A stretch of 62,726 bases of DNA, taken from positions 1 through 62,726 of the forward strand of contig JAJYGT010000095.1 in assembly GCA_021785005.1 (NCBI GenBank), in the 5' to 3' direction. Both the position numbers and the translations under genes were made by a program. Shown one piece after another: positions 52,853-61,620 of this stretch. Every line of letters begins with the position of its first letter. Position 1 is the first letter of the stretch. This DNA comes from Actinomycetes bacterium (GTDB taxonomy: Bacteria; Actinomycetota; Acidimicrobiia; Acidimicrobiales; Acidimicrobiaceae). The notes under the pieces are model-generated. The model saw only the letters and a program-made list of their open reading frames with translations, did not search any database and was not told the origin of the DNA.

Positions 52853-55162
52853 GTGTCAAGATTCTTTGGGTCGCTGGGAAAATTTTCAGTTAAATTTAGA
52901 TGGTTCATCATTCTGGCTTGGATTATCGGTACTTTTGCATCGATTCATTTCCTACCGTCGCTCTCCAGTGTCGTGACTAACGACAACAGAGCTTTTTTGC
53001 CCGCGAATGCACCTTCATTGCAGGCAGCTCAGTTAGCCTCACCATTTCTCAACACAAACTATAGCGAGGTCATAGTCGTCGCCCAATCTGATCAGTCGCG
53101 GCTGACTCCGACTCAACGAGCAGCCTTTGTCAGTCTTACCAACGAATTCAAACTTGACTCCACGATAGTTAGCGCGCGAGTAGCTGGGGTATCACCGGAT
53201 CAAAAAGCCATTCAGACAATTGTAACTTCTAAAACGAGTCCTTTTGGCAATTCAGGCCTTGATGCGTTAGTCGCTAGCCTGCGCTCAACTATCAAGTCCG
53301 ACCACTCTCTTGGTGGCCTAAGCGTTCATCTTGCCGGTCAAGTAGCTACCTCTGTAGACGCCAACGCGGGAAATGCTGGAGGACCTGGGAAAGCTCAAAA
53401 TTACTCAGTTTTTTTAATTATCGCAATTTTGTTGGTGGTATTTCGAGCACTACTGGCACCCATTGTAACCCTGATACCAGCAATTTTCGTCGTACTGGCA
53501 GGTGGACCAATCGTAGCCGAAGCTTCTAAGGCCGGGTTCACGGTCTCGTTCGTCACTCAGCTCCTTTACATCATTCTAATTATTGGTGCTGGAACTGACT
53601 ATGGCTTGTTCTTAGTGTTTCGAGTGCGCGAGGAACTTCGTCGAGGACACGAGCCTAAAGCTGCAGTAGCACTGGCGTTAGCTAAAGTAGGCGAGTCAAT
53701 AACGTTTTCCGGCGCCACGGTCATAGCAGCACTTCTATCTCTTGTCACCGCGCAATTTGGATTCTACAGGGGACTCGGGTGGCCACTGGCTATTGGAGTT
53801 ACCCTGATGCTACTAGCAGGGTTGACCCTCCTTCCGGCCATGCTCGCAATTCTCGGACGCGCAGTTTTTTGGCCTACTTCCACAAAACCCGGGAATATTA
53901 AAATCGAACTCTGGGGACGTATCGCGGCACGAGTAGTCAACAAACCAGTTGTCACACTATTAGTTGGGCTTGTAATCTTTGGATCGCTGGCTATCGCATC
54001 TCTTGGCAACTCTCCATCGGGGTTTGCAAGTGCATCAACCGCGCCCAAAGGTAGTGACTCGTACTATGGAACTCAAATTCTAAATAATGAATTTCCCTCG
54101 TCGAGTTTCAACCCAACGGAGATCATCTTTAAGTTTCCGTCGTCGGTCTGGTCGAACCTCCCTGAAATGCGATCCCTCCAAACAAGTCTTGCTAAAGAAT
54201 CATCCTTCAAAGCTGTCTATGGTCCCTTTAACACACTATCTACACCAATTTCGGCTACCGAACTGACTCAACTACATGCAAAATTAGGCACGCCCTCAAA
54301 ATTGCCCCCGATTGAAAATCCAACATTTAAACTGCCACCAAAGTTATACCAGTCGTATCGCGCGGAATACCAATTCATATCACCGGACGGGCGAACCGTG
54401 CTATTTGCCACAAACCTTACTGCTGGAGATGCAGCATCAACTGCTGCTCTCAATGCTACGCCTTTAATGCGTTCACAAGTGGCAGCACTCGCTGATAAAT
54501 ACGGAGCAATAAATAACGGCGTAGCAGGTCAGGCTCCAGCGGCATACGACGTGGCGTCGTCTTCGAGATCAGACTTGATCAAGATTGTACCAGTGGTAGT
54601 TTTGATCATTGGCATCCTTCTTGCTTTGGTGTTACGTAGCCTCGTCGCGCCAATTTATCTGATGATCTCCGTTTTGCTCTCGTACCTTGCCGCACTCGGG
54701 GCCGATGTTATCGTCTTTATTTTCTTTAAGGGTGATCCTGGACTAAACTTCGTCTTGCCATTTTTGCTGTTCTTATTTCTCCTGGCTCTTGGTGAAGATT
54801 ACAACATCCTAGTAATGACCCGCATCAGGGAGGAGGCGCATCATCGGGATCTAAAATCTGCCGTGAAGACTGCTCTAAACGCCACTGGATCAACAGTTAC
54901 GTCGGCAGGTATGGTTCTCGCCGGTAGTTTCGCGGTTCTGGCGCTCGCTCAGCTGGGGAATGCCCAAGTAGAAGAGATTGGTTTCGGCCTCGCCCTTGGG
55001 ATCCTCATGGACACGTTTTTGGTCAGAACACTTCTGGTACCTTCCGTCGTAGTGTTACTGGGAAAGTGGAACTGGTGGCCATCCAAACTTGCTAAAGAAC
55101 ACCATAGCGACTTAGAAGCCGAAGCCTGGGAAGAAGAACAAAGGCTCGAAGAAGTGGAATAG
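52853..55162 (+). CDS. MMPL/RND-superfamily membrane transporter
   Basis: A 769-residue protein with two halves, each with one helix, a large outer loop and a five-to-six-helix bundle. The helix-4 region of the halves shows IIGAGTDYGLFLVFRVREEL and LALGEDYNILVMTRIREEA, the GxxxDY proton-relay motifs of MMPL proteins. Such pumps move lipids, siderophores or drugs across the membrane. The acidic tail (EAWEEEQRLEEVE) is cytoplasmic. The GTG start follows GAGAGGA. Likely regulated by the upstream MarR protein. Confidence 0.93.
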   Translation: MSRFFGSLGKFSVKFRWFIILAWIIGTFASIHFLPSLSSVVTNDNRAFLPANAPSLQAAQLASPFLNTNYSEVIVVAQSDQSRLTPTQRAAFVSLTNEFKLDSTIVSARVAGVSPDQKAIQTIVTSKTSPFGNSGLDALVASLRSTIKSDHSLGGLSVHLAGQVATSVDANAGNAGGPGKAQNYSVFLIIAILLVVFRALLAPIVTLIPAIFVVLAGGPIVAEASKAGFTVSFVTQLLYIILIIGAGTDYGLFLVFRVREELRRGHEPKAAVALALAKVGESITFSGATVIAALLSLVTAQFGFYRGLGWPLAIGVTLMLLAGLTLLPAMLAILGRAVFWPTSTKPGNIKIELWGRIAARVVNKPVVTLLVGLVIFGSLAIASLGNSPSGFASASTAPKGSDSYYGTQILNNEFPSSSFNPTEIIFKFPSSVWSNLPEMRSLQTSLAKESSFKAVYGPFNTLSTPISATELTQLHAKLGTPSKLPPIENPTFKLPPKLYQSYRAEYQFISPDGRTVLFATNLTAGDAASTAALNATPLMRSQVAALADKYGAINNGVAGQAPAAYDVASSSRSDLIKIVPVVVLIIGILLALVLRSLVAPIYLMISVLLSYLAALGADVIVFIFFKGDPGLNFVLPFLLFLFLLALGEDYNILVMTRIREEAHHRDLKSAVKTALNATGSTVTSAGMVLAGSFAVLALAQLGNAQVEEIGFGLALGILMDTFLVRTLLVPSVVVLLGKWNWWPSKLAKEHHSDLEAEAWEEEQRLEEVE

Positions 55163-55357
55163 CCCAAATTCGGCACGATCGTTCATGGAATCTTCGTTCT
55201 TGGATAAACTCTATATTACAAAAAAGCGAATAAGGTTCAACTATAAACATTCGTTACGGACAACAAAATAATCTCGCACCAGCTCGCGATACACGACTTG
55301 CATCAAACAACTGTAGTACAAAACCGCAGCACAATTGAAACGGTCAAGGAGAAACTG

Positions 55358-56134
55358 ATGGTCGGCATCGTTACTACAAGAGTTACCGGTTTTATAGGGG
55401 AAATCATCATTTCCAACCCCGATCGAAAGAATGCCATGTCAAGCGCCATGTGGCGCGAATTACGCAACTGCGCGATCGACATGCAAGCAAATGACTACGC
55501 GCGCGTAGTCATTCTGCGCGGAGCTGATGGAACCTTTGTAGCGGGGGCGGATCTAACAGAGTTCAAAGCGTTACGGGAAGACACGGATTCTTTTACAAAT
55601 TACCTTTCCAACATCGAAGATGCCGTATCAGCGGTCTTCAACCTATCCAAACCTACAATCGCCGCAGTTGAAGGACACTGCATCGGCGGCGGCCTGGCAA
55701 TAGCGGCCGCTTGCGATTTCCGCTACGCGACGACAAGTTCTATTTTCCAAATACCTTCTGCCAGACTCGGACTTTCTTTCCCCGAACATTCAGTACGAAG
55801 GATCGCAAGTTTAATTGGCATCACCAACACCAAAAGACTTCTGTTTACCGCTGAGCGAATCACCGCTCAAGAAGCCAAGGAAATGGGTCTTGTATCCGAT
55901 GTAATCGAAGGAGATATCCGCGCAGCATTTGAGCATCTGTGCGTTGCGATTCAAGATAACGCGCCACTTTCGATCACGGCTTCAAAGAGAGTTTTAAACG
56001 GTTACATCAGTCAAGACAAGGATTTAGACGAAATCTCAAGCCAATATGCATATTTGACAGTTGCATCACGTGACTTCAATGAGGCACTTACTGCAATGGA
56101 AGAAAAACGAAAACCCAACTTCATCGGGAAATAG
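55358..56134 (+). CDS. Enoyl-CoA hydratase/isomerase-family protein
   Basis: A 258-residue crotonase-fold enzyme. The oxyanion hole is formed by the FVAGADLTEF and EGHCIGGGLAIAAACD segments. In the second catalytic region (PSARLGLSFPEHSVRRI) the first glutamate of hydratases is replaced by Ser/Phe while PEHSVRRI keeps a Glu; this fits a beta-oxidation hydratase or isomerase with one changed residue. The substrate is unknown. The ATG at 55358 has AAGGAG six bases upstream; an extension of 20 codons upstream is unsupported. No beta-oxidation genes adjoin it. Confidence 0.9.
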   Translation: MVGIVTTRVTGFIGEIIISNPDRKNAMSSAMWRELRNCAIDMQANDYARVVILRGADGTFVAGADLTEFKALREDTDSFTNYLSNIEDAVSAVFNLSKPTIAAVEGHCIGGGLAIAAACDFRYATTSSIFQIPSARLGLSFPEHSVRRIASLIGITNTKRLLFTAERITAQEAKEMGLVSDVIEGDIRAAFEHLCVAIQDNAPLSITASKRVLNGYISQDKDLDEISSQYAYLTVASRDFNEALTAMEEKRKPNFIGK

Positions 56135-56589
56135 TTAGCTTAATCGTTTTGGAGAGCTAGAGGAGTTCTCGTCGTTACTGCAGAAACTATACGACAGGCC
56201 GACGATGCTTCCAAGTAGAATTTGCGATCTTCGCAGATTTTCTTCGTGGTCTTAGAATCTGGAAATTCTAAAAATCTCTTGGGACATGCTTTGATAACTT
56301 TATCGCAGCGAGCTTTTTGCATTTCAAGAAAAAAGGTATTTAATCCTTTGATGTGTAGCTCCAGCCGAGAGATTTTGCTTTGGGTTACGGATTAAATCTA
56401 ATTTCGTTGTAATAGCGTTTCGCCTTTAGAATAAACGTGGAGTCAAATCTAACAACAATGCCCGATGTTATTTACCTGATGAAAAGCTGGTAATGACTAA
56501 AACGGAAGTTCCAAATGCCAAACCATGTAAATCTGTGGAATGTCCGCGAACTAGATACACGACTATCTTTTCCATCCACGCTACGAAGA
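56135..56589. other. Gap before the split lipoprotein gene
   Basis: 455 bp without a supported gene. A 60-codon minus-strand frame (56140-56322) has a Cys-rich, basic product and no ribosome site; I do not accept it. No RNA or repeat was recognised. Confidence 0.35.
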
Positions 56590-57398
56590 ATGACCATGGT
56601 ACAGCGATTAAGGAAGCTCTACTATGTATTGGTATTTGCAGGCATATTATCTGCCTGCAACACTTCTTATCCGACCGCAGTTACGACCAGCATTACTCAT
56701 AGCACAACGACGACAACTTCCCCGACTACTTCCACGTCAACTGCTAGTACGCAAGGTAGTAACTGCACAACAAAGTACGCCTTTACCCAAACCTCGCTAC
56801 CTTCACCACCTAATTTTGCTTCGTCGCCATATTCATCAGGAGGGGGCATTCTCTCGGGTTATACGAATTCACTTGCGGTCTACATAAGCGTCGGACCACG
56901 AGGTAAAATTATTGGCATTGCCGCTCCGCTTGGATGGAAATGCAATGCAATGTAAGTGGTGACGATAGCTTTGGAATGACCGTTATAGGACCCAATTCAC
57001 AAGAAATCGCACTCAACATTCCAAATGGTCAAATTCCCAGCGTAGAAGCTGCGTGCGAATTCTTTAATACCGCCAAGGCCATAAGCCCATGTTTTGGTAC
57101 GGCTTCAAACTCTTTGGTTGTCGGTGAGACAACCAAAGCTCTCAACCCTTCCGTAGTGCTCGTAACAGACCCACCAAATGTACATGGTAATGGGGGTCTC
57201 TCGGGCAGCCAATATTTTGATTACGGCATGGTGATCTGGGTTCCGGGATACGATCTAACTAGTCCCGCGTCGACAGAAAATCTAGGATACACGGTACAGG
57301 CTGGCTGCGCCATGGCGGCCTCTAAAATCAGCGTTTGCCAAGCAGTCTTGAACTTCGTCAACTACTGGTATACCAACCCATCCACAGCTGGTTTCTAA
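56590..57398 (+). pseudogene. Secreted lipoprotein gene split by a GCAAT tandem duplication
   Basis: From ATG 56590 (or 56596) a lipoprotein signal (VQRLRKLYYVLVFAGILSAC) leads to a Thr/Ser-rich linker and a folded part that ends early at 56953-56955 (GWKCNAM, stop). Directly overlapping in another frame, the missing remainder continues to 57398 (CNVSGDDSFGMTVIGP and onward). The cause is visible: GCAAT occurs twice in tandem at 56942-56946 and 56947-56951, and removing one copy rejoins GWKCN to VSGDD. The restored product would be a lipid-anchored outer protein of about 268 residues with six or more cysteines. No family recognised. It may be inactive, or switched on by slippage; an assembly error is possible. 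Confidence 0.78.
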
Positions 57399-57686
57399 GC
57401 CATCCATTTATATCTCGTCATGCAGCGCACGAGATAATTCTTGCCAAGTTGGAACTCAAAGTTGAATCTTGTTGGGAACGATACGCTATAGCTGCTTGCG
57501 GTCGCCAAAAAATGCAAGTGTTCCACTTCGATACACCTGCGCCGTACCTATTACGAGCGTCTCGACTTTTTTTTGATTTAGGAGTTCTTCACTATACCAG
57601 GCACAAAAGTTGTCACGTAAGCAACGATTCACCATGTATCAATTAGCCCGGCTATTTCATTTCGGAAAAGTCGCCATAAAACCTTA
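57399..57686. other. Gap between split lipoprotein and aminotransferase
   Basis: 288 bp between convergent genes. Open frames here are short, in different frames from the lipoprotein and lack ribosome sites. No terminator with a clear T tract was seen. Confidence 0.35.
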
Positions 57687-59072
57687 CTACAGATGCTTGG
57701 AGGCTTCCTCTAGTACCATTCGAAGGATGCCTTCTATTTCATCGAATTGTTCCACACCCGCAACTAGAGGTGGCGAGAGTTGAATCACGGGATCTCCTCT
57801 ATCGTCAGCACGGCATATCAAGCCTTCTTCAAATAGTCGCGGCGATAAAATTCCCCTTAAAAGTCGCTCAGACTCCTCGTCACTAAACGTCTCTTTTGAA
57901 TTGCGATCCTTTACCAATTCAATACCATAAAAATACCCAGTACCTCTGACGTCTCCGACAATCGGAATATCTTTAAGCCCCTCTAGTCTCGTACGAAATG
58001 CGTCCTCGTTACTCCTAACGTGCCCAAGCAAATCTTCGCGTTCAAAAATATCTAGGTTCGCTAAGGCAACTGCGGCCGACACCGGATGTCCGGCAAAAGT
58101 GATCCCGTGTAGGAAAGTGTTTGTCTCCTTCAAAAATGGTTCAACGAGACGATCAGACACTAAAAGGGCACCTATTGGAGAATACCCTGAAGTCATTCCC
58201 TTTGCAATTGTGATCATATCGGGCTGGAAGTTGAATTTCTGGGCGCCAAAATAGTAGCCAAGCCTACCAAAGCCACATATTACGTCATCTGAAACTAAGA
58301 GCACGTCGTACTTGTCACAAATCTCGCGTACACGTTGAAAATAACCCGGTGCTGGCGTAAAGCATCCACCAGAGTTTTGTACTGGCTCCAAGAAAACCGC
58401 AGCTACCGTGTCCGCACCTTCATAGTTAATCATTCGTTCAATATCGTCAGCGCAGTGTAAATTGCAGCCATCTAGATGTGAACACTCCACACATCGAAAG
58501 TGGTTGGTGTTGGCAACTTTAAATGCACCAGGAACCAATGGTTCAAAGGGAGCTTTTATTGATGGCACTCCCGTGATCGAAAGCGCCCCCATGGTAGTGC
58601 CATGATAGGCAATGTCACGAGAGATAACCTTAGTTTTGGACGGTTTACCGGTAAGCTTAAAATATTGACGTGCGAGCTTGAACGCTGATTCTACCGCCTC
58701 GCTTCCGCCAGTGGTGAAAAATACCCGATTTATATCACCCGGGGCAAGATCGGCTAATCGCTCCGCAAGTTTAATCGCGGGAACATGAGCATAGCTCCAA
58801 AGAGGAAAGTAAGCGAGCTCGCTAGCTTGCTTAGCCGCGGCATTGGCAAGTTCCTGTCGCCCGTGCCCAGCTTGAACCACAAACAAACCAGCCAAACCGT
58901 CTAAATAGCGCTTCCCATGAGAGTCCCAAACATACGGACCCTCGCCTCGAACCATTATGGGTACTTCGTGCTCCGAATAAGAAGAAAGTCTGGTAAAGTG
59001 CATCCAAAGATGACGGCGCGCTGACTCAGAAAGTCCAGCTTCTTCTTGAGCTTTATCGTTGTTAATTGTCAT
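57687..59072 (-). CDS. Class III pyridoxal-phosphate aminotransferase (putrescine/omega-amino acid type)
   Basis: A 461-residue aminotransferase of the acetylornithine/GABA class. Seen: DGLAGLFVVQAGHGRQELA, FFTTGGSEAVESAFKLAR (phosphate contact), SRDIAYHGTTMGALS, the cofactor Asp region LLVSDDVICGFGRLG and the Schiff-base Lys in ITIAKGMTSGYSP. A Cys-rich insert (CVECSHLDGCNLHC) around residue 200 could bind a metal and is shared by some putrescine- and beta-alanine-pyruvate transaminases. The likely role is removing the amino group of putrescine or a related amine, with pyruvate as acceptor. The ATG at 59072 overlaps the stop of the upstream Lrp gene, so they form one operon. Confidence 0.9.
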   Translation of the reverse strand: MTINNDKAQEEAGLSESARRHLWMHFTRLSSYSEHEVPIMVRGEGPYVWDSHGKRYLDGLAGLFVVQAGHGRQELANAAAKQASELAYFPLWSYAHVPAIKLAERLADLAPGDINRVFFTTGGSEAVESAFKLARQYFKLTGKPSKTKVISRDIAYHGTTMGALSITGVPSIKAPFEPLVPGAFKVANTNHFRCVECSHLDGCNLHCADDIERMINYEGADTVAAVFLEPVQNSGGCFTPAPGYFQRVREICDKYDVLLVSDDVICGFGRLGYYFGAQKFNFQPDMITIAKGMTSGYSPIGALLVSDRLVEPFLKETNTFLHGITFAGHPVSAAVALANLDIFEREDLLGHVRSNEDAFRTRLEGLKDIPIVGDVRGTGYFYGIELVKDRNSKETFSDEESERLLRGILSPRLFEEGLICRADDRGDPVIQLSPPLVAGVEQFDEIEGILRMVLEEASKHL

Positions 59073-59608
59073 TTTACACCCCAAGCGTAGGTTTGTTTTT
59101 CCAATCTCAAATACACAAAAGTCTCAATCGTTGTGACTCCGTCTACTCTTCTAATCTCATCATTTAACAGATTCATAAGTTGTTCGTCGTTTTCGCAAAC
59201 AACCTCCGCCAAAAGATCGTAACGTCCGGCGCATACCACCACATAGTCAACTTCTCGAAGCGATGCAATCGATTCCGCAACCTTGCGCAAATCACCGCTG
59301 GCTCGAATTCCGATCATCGCCTGGCGATTAAATCCGACAGTAAGAGGATCAGTCACGGCCACTATTTGCATCACGCCTTGATCAATTAAGCGTTGCACTC
59401 GTTGTCGCACTGCTGCCTCAGATAAATTTACTTCTTTTGCCAATCGAGCATACGAACTCCTGCCGTCGATTTGCAAAAGCTCAATAAGTCGTTTTGACTT
59501 TTCATCCACATTGATAAAAGACGCAGCTTCTTTGTGGTTCAAAGCGTCAGCGACTACAAATGAACCACCCCCGCCACGTACAGGGCGTAACGCTCGCTCA
59601 ACTACCAT
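59069..59608 (-). CDS. Lrp/AsnC-family transcriptional regulator
   Basis: A 179-residue regulator. The N-terminal HTH (LAKEVNLSEAAVRQRVQRLI) is followed by the RAM ligand-binding domain (about 90-165; MIGIRASGDLRKVAES and the VVVCAGRYDLLAEVV segment). The first about 30 residues are Gly-rich and unlike the family, so the true start may be an in-frame GTG near codon 34. Lrp proteins sense amino acids; placed before two aminotransferases and a dehydrogenase, it most likely controls this amine pathway. Confidence 0.9.
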   Translation of the reverse strand: MVVERALRPVRGGGGSFVVADALNHKEAASFINVDEKSKRLIELLQIDGRSSYARLAKEVNLSEAAVRQRVQRLIDQGVMQIVAVTDPLTVGFNRQAMIGIRASGDLRKVAESIASLREVDYVVVCAGRYDLLAEVVCENDEQLMNLLNDEIRRVDGVTTIETFVYLRLEKQTYAWGVK

Positions 59609-60121
59609 TTACTCACAGTGTCCACTCCGACTGCCGTCCAACTTGACCACCAAAATCACAGCATCAACATTTTGTTATACGTTAACCAACGTTACTTGAT
59701 CAAATGCATAAAAATTACTGATTCATACAATTTTTACATCATTTTCGTATTGAATCCGCACAAATTTAACAATTCTTCTACGAAATCCCTATGAACAACG
59801 TGCATAATCGACTAACTTCGATTTTAGGACGATCCAGACAACAAGATTGTTGAATGACCTTCCTACATTGGACATGAAAATCAAAATGCATCTAAAAATT
59901 CGTACGGTTACGGTCACGCGGTACAGGGGTCTATCAGGGAAAAATATAATTCTAGCATCTTCAAGATTAAAGAGTATGCAACTGACGGCGCAGAAATAGC
60001 CGACGCAGTACTCCTAAGAGCTAAAAGATGACTTGCGTTTTGCAACACCAAGCACATTACTTCGAGTAAAAATTAACCTACAGACTTAATAGGGATAAAC
60101 TTCGCTAAAAAGGAGACATCA
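59609..60121. other. Divergent gap with a start-less protein-like segment
   Basis: 513 bp between the Lrp gene and the dehydrogenase. The first 220 bp are AT-rich and should hold the promoters. From 59858 to 60028 a plus-strand frame is open without ATG, GTG or TTG in a usable place and ends IKEYATDGAEIADAVLLRAK-Arg-stop, which reads like the end of a real protein. I do not recognise it. AAGGAG at about 60111-60116 serves the dehydrogenase. Confidence 0.4.
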
Positions 60122-61558
60122 GTGTCAGAGCAAAAAATCACGATCAACAACTTCATTGGCAATAAAGATGCGCCACCCAGGTCAAAACGAACTACCGACA
60201 TAATTGACCCTGCATCAGGCAGTGTCTATGCGACGGCTCCCCTATCTGGACCAGAAGACATAAACGACGCCTGTCAAAGTGCGCAAAATGCCTTTATGGA
60301 GTGGGGTAATACAACCCCATCACAAAGATCGCTGGCGCTCTTTCGCATAGCTGATGCGCTTGAGGCTAACGCCAAAGAACTAGTAGAGATCGAGTGCAGA
60401 AATACCGGGAAACCAATTGGCTTGACTCTTGCCGAGGAAGTTCCGCCAATGGTTGACCAGATCCGATTTTTCGCTGCGGCAGCCCGCACTCTTGAAGGTA
60501 AGAGCGCTGGAGAGTACATGAAGGATCATACGTCCATGATTCGCAGGGAGCCAATTGGTGTTTGCGGCGCGGTAACGCCATGGAACTACCCAATGATGAT
60601 GGCGGTTTGGAAGTGGGCTCCGGCATTGGCAGCAGGCAACACCATGGTGTTAAAACCCTCTGATACCACACCGATGTCAACAATTTTTATGGCCAAAATA
60701 ATGGCTGAATTTTTGCCGCCTGGTGTGATGAACGTGGTCTGCGGGGAGCGAGATACAGGAAGGGCACTGGTTGAAAATCCCATCCCTCAAATGATCTCAA
60801 TCACGGGTTCGGTACGCGCAGGAAAAGAAGTCGCGGCAACAGCTGCAAAGGACCTAAAAAAAGTACATCTTGAGCTTGGAGGCAACGCGCCGGTAATTGT
60901 CTTTGACGATGCCGACGTAGAAAAGGCTGCCGCAGGAATTGCCATGGCAGGCTATTTTAATGCGGGCCAAGATTGTACTGCCGCGGCCCGAGTACTAGTT
61001 GGTGCCAAGATACACGATGAGTTTGTCGCTTGCCTGGCCGAACAAGCACGCGCCACCACGTGTGGAGCTCCAAGCGAAGACGCAGACTTCGGCCCACTGA
61101 ACAACCGAGACCAGCTAGCCCGAATTCAGGGATTGATTTCCCGGCTACCAAATAATGCAAAGATTCAAGCCGGTGGTGGCACAATTCGTTCCGAGGGGTA
61201 TTTTTTCGCCCCCACAGTAATTTCCGACGTCTTACAAACGGATGAAATTGTACAGTCGGAGATTTTTGGACCAATTATTACAGTACAAAAGTTTACCGAT
61301 GAAGCGCAAGCTCTCAAATGGGCGAATGATGTTGAATACGGCCTCGCGTCTTCGGTGTGGACCAAGGATCATGGTACAGCAATGCGTATGGCGAAAGCTC
61401 TCAATTTTGGTGCAGTTTGGATAAATACTCACATTCCAATCGTGGCCGAAATGCCGCACGGTGGCTTTAAACACTCTGGTTACGGGAAAGATTTGTCCAT
61501 GTACGGCTTCGAAGATTACACACGCATCAAGCACGTTATGAGCTACATCGGGGAGTAA
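60122..61558 (+). CDS. Aldehyde dehydrogenase, gamma-aminobutyraldehyde type
   Basis: A 478-residue NAD(P)-dependent dehydrogenase. The pattern is clear: VTPWNYPMMMAVWKWAPALA and GNTMVLKPSDTTP for cofactor binding, the ITGSVRAGKEVA loop, the catalytic Glu in HLELGGNAPVIVFDDAD and the catalytic Cys in GQDCTAAARV. The C-terminal MPHGGFKHSGYGKDLSMYG is typical of aminobutyraldehyde and betaine aldehyde dehydrogenases. With a putrescine-type transaminase, a GABA-type transaminase and an Lrp regulator beside it, oxidation of 4-aminobutanal to GABA is the likeliest job. The GTG start follows AAGGAG. Confidence 0.92.
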   Translation: MSEQKITINNFIGNKDAPPRSKRTTDIIDPASGSVYATAPLSGPEDINDACQSAQNAFMEWGNTTPSQRSLALFRIADALEANAKELVEIECRNTGKPIGLTLAEEVPPMVDQIRFFAAAARTLEGKSAGEYMKDHTSMIRREPIGVCGAVTPWNYPMMMAVWKWAPALAAGNTMVLKPSDTTPMSTIFMAKIMAEFLPPGVMNVVCGERDTGRALVENPIPQMISITGSVRAGKEVAATAAKDLKKVHLELGGNAPVIVFDDADVEKAAAGIAMAGYFNAGQDCTAAARVLVGAKIHDEFVACLAEQARATTCGAPSEDADFGPLNNRDQLARIQGLISRLPNNAKIQAGGGTIRSEGYFFAPTVISDVLQTDEIVQSEIFGPIITVQKFTDEAQALKWANDVEYGLASSVWTKDHGTAMRMAKALNFGAVWINTHIPIVAEMPHGGFKHSGYGKDLSMYGFEDYTRIKHVMSYIGE

Positions 61559-61620
61559 AAGCACGCGAACCATCGTTCGTCTATTCAAGGTCCCGACTTT
61601 TTATTCGGTGGATTCCTCCG

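Noticed and set aside
56140-56322. 60-codon Cys- and Lys-rich frame on the minus strand
   Set aside because: No ribosome site, no recognisable family, in an AT-rich gap.
57335-57646. 103-codon frame after the split lipoprotein
   Set aside because: It overlaps the restored lipoprotein reading frame and runs into non-coding sequence without a family match or ribosome site.
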